A stretch of DNA of 64,000 nucleotides from Trema orientale (taxonomy: Eukaryota; Streptophyta; Magnoliopsida; Rosales; Cannabaceae): the NCBI GenBank assembly GCA_002914845.1, contig JXTC01000240.1, positions 353,172 through 417,171 of the forward strand, written 5' to 3'. Both the position numbers and the translations under genes were made by a program. Below the pieces are notes generated by a model, which was not told the origin of the DNA, made no database searches, and saw nothing but the letters and a program-made list of their open reading frames with translations. Each line of letters starts with the position of its first letter. Position 1 is the stretch's first letter. Positions 22,991 to 37,000 of this stretch are shown here, piece by piece.

Positions 22991-25262
22991 TTGACGTATC
23001 ACGATCCAAATTGTTAAACTTATCCTAATCTCCAATACCACTTATCACGCCCCACACCCAAGGACGTGCGCTGCATACCTATAAGGCAAAGCCTTAAAAA
23101 TATGCAAGGTATCTATCTACAATTCACAAAAATAAAGAATAATTAAACTCCAATAAATACCAATAAATCATGTACAACCCAATAATTCTATTAAGTCTCT
23201 AAATATTAAAAATAAACTATACAAAATACATATTGTAATAAAATAAATTTGTGCTAATTGACCTTTTCAATTTTCATGTTTTTCCAATAAAAATGAATGA
23301 CTTTCCATCTTCTATTCATGAACTCACCCACTTACCTAAATAAGTTCTCCTTTAGTAAACCTTTTAACTGACGATCCTTAATACCTGGGAGGGAAAAATA
23401 AAAGGGTGAGCTTGACAGCTCAGTAAGTAGCCAGTAACCTTAACTAGCTAGATCAAGTATATAACCTTTGAAAAGATTAAATGACATATTTCAAAACAAA
23501 ATCAATTTCAAAATGTAATCATTTTCAAGAAAATCAAATGAGATTGTTTGGAAAGTCACTTTAACAAAAACATGAAGTAAGTGTTCAAAATCTATCATTT
23601 CATTCTCATTCAATAATCAGTAACATTTTCAAATCACTTCTCAACAGTTTTTGGCGACTATGGCCACACTTAACCCCTGTAAATAGGTCCACATTTACTA
23701 CACTTAACCTCCACATTTACTACACTTAACCCCTGTAACCAGGTCTACATTTACTACATTTGACCCCTGTAGCTAGGTCCACATTTACTACATTTAACCC
23801 TTGTAACTAGGTCCACATTCAGTACGTAGTGTAAACATATAACCCCTATGGAATGGGTCCACATTGCATAGTCACTGAAGAGGTTTCAAAATACATTCAT
23901 ATACAATAACAGTTTAAACATAATTTTACTTTTCTCATTATATCATTGTAATCATTTCTAAATAGTTTTTATATAACAATGTTCAATAACAATGTCATAT
24001 ACTTGATCCATAGTTTTGTGCAAAATAATTATCAGATAGAATCAAAATACTTTTTAAATAAAGCCNATAACTTATTTGCAAAAAGTATATTTTCACTTAA
24101 AATCATATTTTTCATAAAATTATCTATAAACATAAGTTTATTAGAAACAATAAAATATTTAGTTTTTGTACAAAAAGTTACTAGAAAAGACCAAAGGTTA
24201 CTTACCTCGTTCGCTTTGCCTAATCAACTCAAATAATTAACAAATTATTTCAAGTACCTATTATCATCTAAATCATCTATAAGAACCACAATAATAAAAT
24301 CATACTCTAATTATACTAAAAGTATTGACTACTTGCTACCCATACATCTTTTATAATCAACTCCATAACTATTCCCAATAATGTCAATTTCTCATGATTT
24401 ACAACTACTTTGACTTATCTCCAAAAAATTACAAACTTAGAGGACAGGTTCTACCAATAGTGGGGTCCTAAAAGTACCAAGAATGTAGCTATAGGGTCCA
24501 CAGGTAAACCTCACATAGTCGGACAAGTTGCAGCCACGTTTTGCCTAAAGTACCCAAAGTTTCATATTTTTCCAGATTCATAGTACTCACTTTAATTGGC
24601 TATAACTCTCTGGTTATATGTATATTTTTGACAAATTATATACCGTTGGAAAGCTAATTCGATAAGTTTTCCAATCATATCAAATATGACCTTATCAGAC
24701 TAGTAAAATTCCCTGAAAAACTAGTCGGAATCTCTATTGCGTTTTTTACATCTTAGCCCAAAACTCAAAAATTCATAACTTTTTATTTACCTAACCAAAT
24801 CACTCAAAATTTGTCTTGTCTAAATCCTAATATCAATAGACTGTTTAAATCCTAAAATCAATAGACTTTTTCCTTTATCAGATTCATCCTAATAGTTCAT
24901 AAATTATTTATGGACAAATTAAAACCCCAACCCTAGACATGCAATTCCAATCCCCAAAAATCAATACGTAGACTCAATAGATTACAGTTAATTACCTTAA
25001 AATTCAAATGAACTAAATCCTCTTCTTGCTTCTCCTTCTTCCTTGAAACTATATGGCTACCTCTCTGCCTTTCTCATAAAGCGTACGTATAAAACTGAGC
25101 AGATTATTAAGCTTTTAAGGTTTCTTAAATTGTCTCTAATAGAATTATCAATGTGTCCCCAAATAGTATATATTAATTAAGGACTCTTTTGTCATTTCTT
25201 TTATCTTTATATTATTTATTTAATACAACTAAACCCTTTTTTTTTTTGTACGGGTTGTCACA
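22991..25262 (-). mobile_element. 5' end of a second Ty3-like element: leader, primer-binding site and LTR
   Basis: On the - strand 25262 starts tgtgacaacccgtac, a typical opening of Tekay-like LTRs, and the LTR runs 2220 bp to 23043 (ending ggggcgtgata, where the final CA is mutated). Two bases later comes tggtattggag, a degenerate primer-binding site with the same 2-bp spacing as in the first element, then about 50 bp of leader before the break. Gag and pol of this element are absent. Confidence 0.7.
23666..23822. repeat. 34-bp tandem repeats inside the second LTR
   Basis: Four full 34-bp units of the pattern acacttaacccctgtaacyaggtccacatttact and one shortened unit lie in tandem. They differ by a few substitutions. 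They are on a different LTR from the 20-bp minisatellite and unrelated to it. Confidence 0.8.
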
Positions 25263-28200
25263 ATATGTCTAACATAGCATTTTTTTGGTACTCTAAATTC
25301 AGTGGTGACCTCCGTTTCTGTGTTTGAAGATCCAGTTGAAAAGTCACTTTTTCAAGTGGGCCTACCGGGAACCGGAAACTGCTGTTTAAGCACCTGAGTG
25401 ACCAACGGGAGATTGTTCGAGCGTCATTGGCCTGGTATTACTACCATATCAAGGTAGGGGTTTGATTTTCTGACTTTTATATCTATTTTGGATTTTAATT
25501 GTATTAAAACTTATTTATGAAAAATCGTGATTTTATGATGGTTTATGAAATTGCTGAAAATTGTTGGATTATATTAGAATTGGACTGTGTGGATTTTTAT
25601 ACATATTTTTATATTGTGATTATGGGATAAAATAGTGGTGTGCTACCTGTATACAATAAATCCTAGAATAATACCAAGTTGGTTTTTAAAGCATGATTTG
25701 AATATTTGATGCATGGTTGTTGTTTACTTTTATATGTTATACATACTATAGAATCACACACTTGAGTTCCATTATAGCATCACGGTATTTTTAGATCGCT
25801 GGTGCATTGCTGCAGTGCTCGGTGAGAGATCTTGGCCCTTGCACAGGTTTTTGCTGATACGCCTACGGGCAGTGTCAGGATGCTGGGTACCTCTGCTAAA
25901 ATTGCCTAACACTTAGGACAAAAACATACGTGCATGCAAACTATGGAAAACACATGATCACATCATGAACGCAGCGGAATAATTAGCAGATTTAGGTTTT
26001 AAAATTTTTACATGAAAACAGTTTTCATAACTATATTACATGCATATATTATATACAGGATCATGTATAATATAAATCAAATCTAGATGCATAAACCCTA
26101 GAGATGAGATTAGAGTTTACCTCTTGTAGCATGTTCCTTCCTGATCTCCTTGTTGATGGTGATTAAACCTCCAACCCTAGATCTTCTTGTCTATGCTCTT
26201 GCTCTTGGTTGATTAAGTGAGTGGACACTAAGTTGAATCCACCGTCGGAGAACGATCAAGAACACCTTCTTGATCTTTTGGAACACCGGGGCGTGAGAAG
26301 AGACTGTGAGATTGCTGGAAACTTTTTCTCTCTCACTTAGCCTAAGGGTGGCCGAATTCTCTCTCTTTCTCCCTTGGTATGCGTGTGACACTATTAGTGT
26401 TACTGTGCAGTTTTTCCTCTCATATATCTTATATATGTGGGACCCAAAACTGCTAACCCTAGTCCAACTAGGATTGGGCTTATTCTCCAATTTGGGCTTT
26501 GGGTGTATTTTTATAAATATGTCCAACTCATATAACTTATTTATAAAAATACCAACTTCTGTGTAGAATTATTATTTTATACAGTTTCATGAAACTAATT
26601 TCACAAATACCACTAACCAATTAATGAGCTTTATTGAGTTAGACAAGGGACCTAATGGTTCCAAATAATCTAAGCTCCAATAATATGATAAATACATAAT
26701 AACTCTTATTATGGTATTTATATAAATATTATTAGTAAAGGGAACACTCCACTAAAGGACCAATACTGTACTCTTAGATTAGATGTCATGCCTTTTATAG
26801 AGATTCAATCAACTAACCTTGATTAACCGATCCATCTAGGATATTCCATACTACATATAGAATCCCTATACAATGCCGTAGTTGGATAGGTGAAATTACC
26901 GTAATACCCATCTAACACCTATTTAACTTTATGTTACCATCTTTCTATCAAGGAATAATGTTGTCGATAATTTTGTTCTCAATGGCCATTTAGACAAAAT
27001 TATCAACTAATTCACAAAGTGAATACTAAGATCTTAGATTTAATTATTCCATGAATCTTGAAAGAACCTAAAGTGGCATTAATGTATAGTGTCCTTAACT
27101 ATATGGTATTCCCATCAATTCATAAGCCATAACCTCCAATATGCCAGAGTTCACCTCTAATTTCATAGAGGTTAGTCTTTTAACGAATCAAAAGGTTAGA
27201 ACAAATGAAAGCAAGTCCAATCAAATATCAAGGATTAAGATCTATATGCTAAGAGCTAGTTTGTGGCAATATAAAAATTGAGTTACGGCACTCCAATTCT
27301 TTATATTACCTGGTCTAGTTCAATACACATAACTTATTTATGTTGTATTAATGTTTCTATCAGAAGTCAGACACTTCAATGATTTGAGACACATCATTCT
27401 CGTTGAGATAGACAAACACTACGACCTATAGTAATAAAGTATTCCATCTTTATTTACAGATTGTGAACTAATTCATTTAGACTTAGATAAAGAAACAAGT
27501 CTCTCCATAATTAACACTTAATCATGTTTGTTTCTTTATACACAAACAAAGTCATGGAATCTTTTTCAGATAAATAAACTATTCAACTAAGATAGTTTAA
27601 TCTAGCAAATATTATAATTGCATATAAGAGAAAGTTGTTTATACTCAAAAGAGTAAAATTGAAAATATGCTTTTTAGGACAAAAATCCCAACAACCTCTG
27701 GTATAGAGGTATTACAGGGCCGCGATGGGAGGATGAGAGCTCACTTATTCATCTGTTGATGTATGATATGTACAATAATGTAGTTTTGATTTTGGTTTTG
27801 AATATATGATTATTCTGGATACCATGGATTTATAAACTTGATTTATAAATGGATTTAAAGGAACTAACCATGTAGGTTTGAGAAATTACATCCATCTAAA
27901 AAGTGATTGAATTCCTACTGAGCATGTGAATGCTCACCTTTTACTTTTCCCCTCTCCAGTAGTGCTCGGTGTGATTTTAGAGATTCAAGAGTAGTTTAGA
28001 GAGGAGCTAGTTACTAAGTTGGAAACTGGTAACTTTGTAAGATATTTCTATTTATTTATCTTGGCTTATAATAAAATACTTAAGGGTCCGTTTCACTGAC
28101 TCGGTCTATATAATTAGTGTACTAGATTGTGAGACTGCTAATGATGATACTTGGTTTGTTTTAATAAATTTCTTTGTCAATCTACGTCTAATAGTGATCA

Positions 28201-28315
28201 CAAAACTGTGGAAATTTTATTTATAAATCATTTTTATAAATTTTTCAAAAACAACTTTTGAATTTTCTCTGTGAAATTCCCTTTCTGCCACTGGCCCGGG
28301 GTTTAGGCCGTGACA
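25263..28315 (+). mobile_element. Ty3-like LTR fragment (+ strand), split by a Copia-type solo LTR
   Basis: The right end reads gcccggggtttaggccgtgaca (28294-28315), a typical 3' end of a Tekay-like LTR. The interior pieces (25263-25893 and 27699-28315) rejoin cleanly if the nested solo LTR and one copy of its acctc duplication are removed. The 5' end is not visible and may have been lost where the second - strand element lies. No coding sequence is present. Confidence 0.5.
25894..27693 (-). mobile_element. Copia-type solo LTR with 5-bp target duplication
   Basis: On the - strand it starts tgttgggatttttgtcctaa (27693 leftwards) and ends ttttagca at 25894, with TG..CA ends and 1800 bp in length. 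The 5 bp on each side are identical: acctc at 25889-25893 and 27694-27698. No gag/pol, primer-binding site or polypurine tract lies inside, so this is a solo LTR left by recombination between the two LTRs. The lineage is suggested only by the terminus and by resemblance to the LTR at 60568-63534. Confidence 0.85.
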
Positions 28316-31035
28316 ATAGCCATATTAGTCAATGCTGAGTAGAGCATGCTAGAATAAGTTAGTTCTTCTAGTTTCACTTTGAATATCATTCAGGTTTCTA
28401 TTAAGAGCTAATATTAGAACTCTTTCAGCTAGAGTCTATCTTTCAAGGCAAATGACTGATGACTGAGTGTTACTTGGAAAATAATTAAAGCATTAGGTTT
28501 TGAGCACTATAGCCAAATAAGCTAGATCCCTTATTGATGTCTAAAGACATCCCTCTTAATTAGTTAATTTGAACCTTACACGTAAACTTTTTTCATTGGT
28601 TAACCACATATTTCCAAACCTAGCCAACATTAATATATATTCTTATCCTTATCCTTGTTCTAAAAATTAATTGGAGCTAAGAGACTTACCTTATAAATAA
28701 GGTTTATTCTACATAATGTGGGTTGAGTACAAGAAATAAGTGTGGAGGAGTAAAAAAGACAAAAAAAAAAAAAAAGAAAAGAATGAGAGAATTTCTTGGA
28801 GGATACTAGAAAGAAGAAAAAGTAAAACTGAAAAAAAAAGTATACACGTCCTTTGAGTGACTTCTCTTACATGTTGCAAGGTTAGTTAGAATGAAGTATA
28901 GGCCCAGCAAAATGAAATTCGGCTTCTATGTTTATAGGTTGTGAGAAGGGTTTATTAAAACAATTTACAATGTCTCTAACTCCATGAAGTTTGTAGAACT
29001 TTTGCTTCTTCCTTTTCTTTTTATTCTTTTAATCACAACACATTGACCCCATTACAACTTATATAAAAGACATTTTAATTCAGGTGATGCCATCGGCCTA
29101 GTAAAAAACTGTACCAATAGGAGAGCATATGATATCGGTTCTTTCTCTAAAGATTTGGGTGCATATTCCTACAAAATAGTTAGCCCTATCTGTAACCAAA
29201 CAAGACAACAAACCAAAATCAAACAAAACGTATAATGGAAGCTCCATATGCACTCTCTCATCACTATTTATAAAAAGTTAAAAGGAGAATCAGGACCGTA
29301 TACTACATATTCTAATCTTATCCAAAACTCGTAATGTAATCAATTTGTCACCACAGGCATTAACTTCTAATAACTATAAGAGAAATATTGCACATCTTTT
29401 TTGACAATTAAAGATGTCCTAGAATCTTATTCAAGTAACTCGGTTTCTCCAAGGAACATAATCAGGATCAGTATATGTCCATGTCAAGGAATAGTGCACA
29501 TCCAATAAGAAGATACTGATATCAAGCTAGAGATATTATTATTGATTTTTATGCCAACCACATGCAACTGATTGACATGTACATGATATCATTTATCACA
29601 AACAATAACTTCAGCCAATTTTAATTAGCTCCTGAATGATGAATGGGTCTAGTACTGATGCTATTTGCCATTAATAAGTCTCTGAAGTATTCAATGTACA
29701 AGTAATTCAGGTCTAAATTAAACAACCCCTCTTTGACTTTCAAATACTCATTAAGTTTTTATTTTTTTATTTTTTTTTATTTTTTGAGGAGATGAGGTGG
29801 TTAAGCATAGTTCCAAACTCAAATATTAAAAGCTCAAATTTAGTTAAATTAATTTCTAGTAAGATAACTAAATCATACTAATTCTCGTACAGAAAATTAT
29901 TAGTTGCTAATAGTTAATTAATCATCAACATAGAATTTGATTTTTCTTTTTTTGTTGAGAAAGAAAAAAAAAAACAATTGTCTTATTTTATTTTATTGGT
30001 TTAATTTTCAAGAGAAAAACATACATATACATGCATATTGTTAGAAAATTAAGACAGAGAACAAATTATATGTGATTATATAAAAGGCTCGGATACAATA
30101 CCGCCCAAATAATGAGGCATTAGTACACAAAATAAAAATATTACACGCTCCAAACAAAATATTACATATTCAAGTAAAAATGTTATACAGGAATTAAAAG
30201 ACAGATTTTGGAAAACTGAAAGCATTTTTTGGAGAGCGTAAGCACTACTTTTTGCTCAGGGCACCAATGCTCAAATTCACTTGTTGGATTATAGACATAC
30301 CCTTATATATATATATATATATATATAAATATATGAAAAGTCAACTACATTTTGGTAGAATAATAGATGGGGTCCATATATATGTGTGTGTGTGCACCTT
30401 TGGAGGTGTGATGGGAGAGTTGTATCGAGGAACGGGGAATTGATCAGTAATGACTACTCTAGTTTTGAGATCAACTAGATAAGGAGAAAACAAACTGTAA
30501 TGAAAGAAACAACAATTGGCAGGGTCCTACAATGTTGAACCATTCAAAAAGCTTTCACCATTTCACAAGGGCCAACTCTCTTTCAATCAACTTCTTGCAC
30601 TTAAATCACCATAACAAAACAATGTTTCGATTTTGTTTCCTGTGAAAATTAAATGCCTTAACTGGTCATGATCATGATTTAGTATAGTTTTTGCTCTATG
30701 ACAAAACCAGTATTATATAGCCACGTTGATCGCATATATGGGGATGATTCAGTCTTTGGTTTCATTACTAGCTAGACCTAACTCGAGTCTTCAATCTTTT
30801 TCAGTTCAGAAAGTTGATTTGAGACCTTTGGAATATTGCAAGACTATTCTTCCAATAAGGTATATTTTGATTAATATCTCTCTCTCTCTATATATATATA
30901 TGTTGTTTTGCATTAAAAAAAAAGAAAAAAACGCAGAATATATAGGTAGCTGAATTAACACAGGCGAGAATTTTTCTTGGTAATTTAAACAGAGAAGTGT
31001 TGAAGCTTTGGAAATTAACTCTGCGTCGTTGAGGA
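28316..31035. other. Intergenic sequence upstream of RLK2
   Basis: No gene or intact transposon is recognisable. It is AT-rich with homopolymer runs (28757-28775, 29757-29785, 29965-29976) and TA/CT microsatellites near 30305-30327 and 30878-30902. The last few hundred bases presumably include the RLK2 promoter and 5' UTR. Confidence 0.5.
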
Positions 31036-34000
31036 ATGGATAAAATAAAACTTAAGGTGTTTCTACTTCTTGTATTCACCCCAACTTTGGTCATTACGTC
31101 GTCAAACGATCGCGACGGTAAGTTCATTATTTTCCACTTTGTTCTTGGCCCTTTTTTCTCTTTATTTCTTTCTTTTTTCTTTTTATTATTATTATTATCA
31201 TTTTTCTCCGTAAACAACTAGGAACGAATTTTTTTATAGTTAAAAATAAAGTATATCCACTGGTGTTTATGATAATTATAAGTGGAAAATAAACGAAATT
31301 ATATACACTTGATTCGAAGTTTGGAAGTTGCGGTGTTCTGTGCTTAGGTGGGCATTAATATTCGGCCTTTTCTCTTGTATATCACGAATTCCAAGAAGTG
31401 TAACGATACGTATATATCTCTTTTCAATTGTTACTGAAACTATAGTCAGTTTTCCATCTAGCTAATACCAATAAACTTAAGCTGTGATTATTAGTATATC
31501 TCAGCATAGGTTTGGAGCTATGTTTCATGAATGATATTGTCTTTAAATGTTACTTACTTTTTTCGTAATATTTCAGTTTCATTAAGATTAAATACATCGT
31601 CATAACTACATATTTATTAATTGTACATTGGAAAGTTTAATAAAAATTTCTCTGTATTTCGGTGGTCATTTGGGTGTGCATATTAAAAATTGGTTTTCTT
31701 TTTAAAACAATCATCACAATACAAGCACAATGCAAGAATATAACAAGACCATTGAAAACTTATGCATATATATAAATACAATATAACAAAATCATATCTT
31801 TGATCCTTTGTCGAAATACTTACTTAAATATTCTAAACTCTCTTTTATTTCTAAAATCTCTTTCATCAAGACGCTTACATAGATGCTCTAAATGTTGTTG
31901 ACCACGGTTCACATGATTTTTTTTAGGCTATTCTCAAGGATACTTACATAAGGGTGTGGGTCCTTGAGTACTACATAAAAAAGTCAAATAGAAAACTGTA
32001 TTTCAATTTGAAAACACAAAAGAACAAAGTCTAGATTAATTATGTTCACTTAGCTTTCCATGAAATCAATCTTTGCTTGAATGCTGAAAAGATTTGTGGG
32101 ATAAAATTTTCTCACACTTCGCTTGATGGTTAGACAAAATTGTTTCAGAAACTGATCATATGAATTTGTCTCAAAACTGTCCCACGATTTTACCTCAAGT
32201 TGAGACAAATTCATCTTCAAAATGTCTCAGATTTGTCGTACACATTTTTGTAAGGGATCTTTCTCACAAGATTCAAGACAATTCGTCTTAAAGCTATCTC
32301 AATTTGTTTCCTCATTTTTCTATTCTATGACTGTCTGTTCCCTCATCTCAATATCTATAACTGCATGTGTCTTTTGTAAGACTGACTACTCTCATATTAT
32401 AGAACTAGATTTTGAACAGCAAGAAAGGAAGTGCCACATGCCTATCCTTTTATATAAATTTTCAGTTTCCCTTTTTGCTAATTTCTGTGATATTAATTAA
32501 GTTGTGATTTATTACAACTTCCATATTATTCAAGTATTATACAATAAATATAAATCAATATCCAATATTGCCTATTTAGTTTTCCTCATATAATTTTATC
32601 TAATTAGTACAATTAGAATTCATCTAATATACTTAAATTAGAATATTCTAATTAGGGATGGTAATCAACTTTCAGTTTGTCTTAAAAAAAAAAACTTTCT
32701 CTAATTACTATTTTGTATTTTTTTTTTAATAAAAACTAGGCTCCTCAAGGGAATATTATTAATAAAAATTAAAAAGCTTCAACTACAATACAAGTATAAA
32801 GGATTACAATTTCAAACTGCTCAAAAAATGAGATAAAAAGTGGATCACAAACACGACAATATCAAAGATTGTGAGCTACCAAAATTTTCTAAGAGAAAAA
32901 GATAACAAGGATCATCAGCAAATAATTATCTTCACCTACTACTGGACTGCATTCTTGGTAGATACAGAACTATAATTCCAAGACCAAATGAGATCCACGG
33001 CCGAAAAGAGACCGACCCATCCATATTACAGATCTAATCTAAGGAAAAAATTCTCAGATTCAAGATTTAGTAAACAAAATAAAAACTCACACAGATCAAA
33101 GATCAGATAGTACAAAAATCATACAAATATAGTATTACTATAACCAGATCTAAATCTAGACTTACTAAAAAATTAAAGAAGAAAGAAAAAAAAAATAGAA
33201 AAATTCCTCATTCCCAAAAGAGATGAGGGAGGATAGGGGAGGAGGAGAAGAGGCTGCCGAAGAAGATCAAAGCACTCTCTCTTTAGTCGGCAAAGGTTTT
33301 TTGAGAGAGAAAGATAATAGAAGCTAGGGTTTTTCTTTTTTTTTTTTTTCTTCAGAGCACCCCTTACCTGTATATTATATAAATATGTTTTACCAAATAA
33401 AAGGGAATATTGATCATCTATTTAAATCTCACCTATTTGTAATTCAAATAAAGTCACATTTATCAACACAATTATAATCATCTTATGAACAATTTTTTAT
33501 TAATTATAAATTACTTATATTCATATTTTTTATCAATCTACATTGTAATCACATGGATATATATTATACAATCAATTAGATTGATATTCAAATAGTTACA
33601 TGCAACAAGAACATATAATATACTATTATTATATTAATATTAAGAAATGAATTAATCTTAAATGCTTTTATGAACATAATCGCAAGATAAATAACATGAT
33701 ATAACGCTTTGACATTTCCTATTGAGAAGCTAATTTTGTTTTTCATTTCCTCTGTTCTGTTTTGAATTATATAATATGAATTTTTTTTACTTTTTTTTTT
33801 TTTAAATTGTGTTGTCTATTTTCAACTTCTCGTGCAGTTATTGGTTTAAAATCTCTTGATTGGACGAAGAAGCCTCGGGATTGGGAGGGTTCAGATCCTT
33901 GTGATGCTAATTGGGTTGGCATTAGCTGTACCAAATCACGTGTTAATACCATGTAATTAAACGTCTTAATTTGCTAGTTCATATGCATAATAGGAATTTC

Positions 34001-37000
34001 TTTCTTTCAGTTTCAATTGATTTTATGAAATATTTATGTTTTCAGAAGATTATCAAGCATGGGGTTGAAAGGTCAACTGTCTGGAGATATCGAGCAACTA
34101 TCAGAACTAGAGACTTTGTAGTTTTTCTTTTCTAGTTCAATTACACCTTGTTCGTTTTATGTAATACAAAAGGCAATATTACTTTCATTTTTCGTTTAAA
34201 ATCTTTCTCAACACACAACCAATAACACATCCTCATTCTTTTTTTCATGAAGGTTTTTGAATCATATAATTCCTTAATATTTGTTTCACTTTTAAAAATA
34301 AAAAATAAAATAAAAAACAAACCAACCACGTCAATATTATTACTAAAAATATATTAAGGTTTGCTACTCTGTAAGAGCCCATTCTATAACTTTTTTCTTT
34401 CACCTTGTTCTAGCTTCCTATATAATATTCATATAAATCACAAAACCCATGAAATATGGCAAATTTGTTTATTTCAAAATCTATACTTAGGCAGTTACCT
34501 GGTGGCTCGACTTCTTTTTTCCTTTTTCTTTTCATTTTTTCATTTCGGGTTGCAATCTTCATTTTCAGGGATTTGTCTTCCAACAAGGAACTGGGAGGAC
34601 CTCTCCCACAATCAATTGGGAATCTGAAAAAACTTGTAAACTTGTAAGGACAAGTTGAATTATTATTTACTGAAATTTTATTATTTCTGTTGTTGAGATC
34701 CTGCTAGTAAATGTTTTTTCTTGTTTATTCCTGCAAGAATCTTGGTTGGTTGCAGCTTCTCTGGCCAAATTCCTGATACTATAGGATCTCTGAAGGAGCT
34801 GGTCATTCTGTAAGGATTTTGCATATTTATTATAACAGGATGTAAAACAAAAACATCCTTTTTTGTGTTTTAGGTAGATCACATTCCATCTGCAGTCTGT
34901 GAATAGAGATATTAACTTGGTCGCGATGTGCCGGTTTAGACAAGTTTAGCTGCGACATATTCGTGCCTCATATCATGGCATGATTAGTAATTATATCTTG
35001 CTAGTCTGGGCATGATTACTAATCGTGTCGTACCATGTTCGACCTGTTACATACCTGTGCTCGTGCTTGTACCGTGTCTGTACCCAATTTCGTTCTGTAA
35101 TTGTGTTGTTAACGTATTATTATCATGTTTGTCTATTTTTATACTTAATTGTTCTCATTTTTGGTATTATGCTATTATCACATGCATTTTCAGTATTGGG
35201 CCATTTTATTTGCCTAATGTGCTTGTTTCCGATATTGTGCTATTTCCGTCCCTAATCATGCTTGTTTCTGATATTATATTATTTTGGTACTAATTGCACT
35301 CGTTTTAGGTACTATGACATTTCCATGCCTAATTGTGCTTGTTTTTTTATTATATATATTATTCTTATGTCAAACCATGCCTATTTTTCATATATATGAT
35401 TTCAAGCCTAATTATTTCCATTTCCAAACTGTTATTGTTCTTGTTCCATAATCGTTCTCATAGTTGTTTTAATATTATTAGATATATTTCATTTTAAGTA
35501 ATTATGAATTATAAATTGTTAGTTATTATGTAATAGAAAGAAATTATTTGAAAATTGAGATAACTTTTATATAAAAATAAATCTAAGTTGAAATATTAGA
35601 GTGTACGTGAGTAATGTTTAATTTAAGTTCTATAGTTAAAGTATATTCCAACTAAATTGATACTTACTCAATTTATATCAAAATGTATAACTCAAAAGTT
35701 ATGATTGATACGTACCTAAACTGTATTTTTCTTTCTTAACATTTTAAAGATTTTTTATTGGAGGTGAGTTTTACTTTATATTCTTAATATCTTTAAATTC
35801 TTTGGCTCAAACTTATAAAATTTTGGAAATTTTTTGCTTTAAAAATTAGAAATTGACGTAATATCTATAATATATATTACTTTACTTAGAAGATATTTTA
35901 ATTTTAATTTTTTCTATTTATTTAATTTATTGTATTAAAATTAAGCCAAAAAAATTATAATAAATTTAAAATAAGTATATGTTTTACAAGCTAACTATTT
36001 TTTCTTAATCACACCTTGCATGCCACGTGCCATGCCTGTGCCCACACCTGTGCTGTACCGGTCTGAGCACGTTTACTTATTGTGCCATAACGGACTAAGC
36101 ACGGTTATTAATTGTATCGTGTCATGCAGTACTGACTTATAATTGTATTGTGACCGTCTATTTTAACACTACTATCTGTGATAATACAAAAGCATAACGT
36201 GTGATTCCAATTACATAAAATCTCCCTTTAAAAAAAGCACCATTAACTAATAGAGTACTTTTTTTTTAGTTTAAAATGGAGTTTAGCAAAGTGCTTTGTA
36301 AAATTGAAATTGTAGTGACAAACAAAATAAAATGAAAAACTAAGAAATAAAATATTTTGTCAGAAGAATAGCATTTGTATGTAAGTTTTTTTTTTTTTTT
36401 TAATAGAAAAATTTGCATATAATTAAAATCACTTTATATATTTACCTTTTTTTTTTTAGGGAATTTGATATATTTTTCTTACTATCAGAAATGAAGATAA
36501 AAAGTCGAACTTAGCTAGAAAACCACGAATATTTATTTTGTTGTTATCGCTTTATATTATAAGCTGGAAACATCAATATGCACTCAAAGACCAAAAATAT
36601 TTGTGGCAGTGCTCCTTGAATTAAGAAAAATTACACTGATATCCATCCATTAGTACTCAATCTTCACAAAAATTTTAGTTTTTACTTTCTATCAAGGATT
36701 GGCTGCAAAATTATACCGTGAAGAATGAACTTTAAGTAGAATAAATTCTAAGTTTTGACTTTTACAAGATGAGATCATTATACTTTATAATGGTATTTTT
36801 TTGATTGTTTTTATTCAGTTTATCCGTTGTGTTTTGTTTATATACTAACACTTACCTTCAAATTTAAAAGTGTAATAAATTTTTGGGAGGCTTTATTGAC
36901 ATCCCAACTAATAGAAAAGCACCCCATCAATTTTTAAAATGATGACTAAATTGGACATTTAGTCATTTTTCAACGTATTTTTTTCAATTAACCCTTCTAT

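Noticed and set aside
23666-23822. CRISPR-like array
   Set aside because: The 34-bp units are contiguous, with no unique spacers, and sit in a plant LTR.
26191-26526. 111-codon open frame inside the Copia-type solo LTR
   Set aside because: It lies wholly within LTR sequence and has no recognisable motif.
34141-34560. Extra coding frames in RLK2 intron 3
   Set aside because: They start in the intron and only overlap the real exon 4 end; the splice acceptor at 34568 and paralogue comparison give the true exon.
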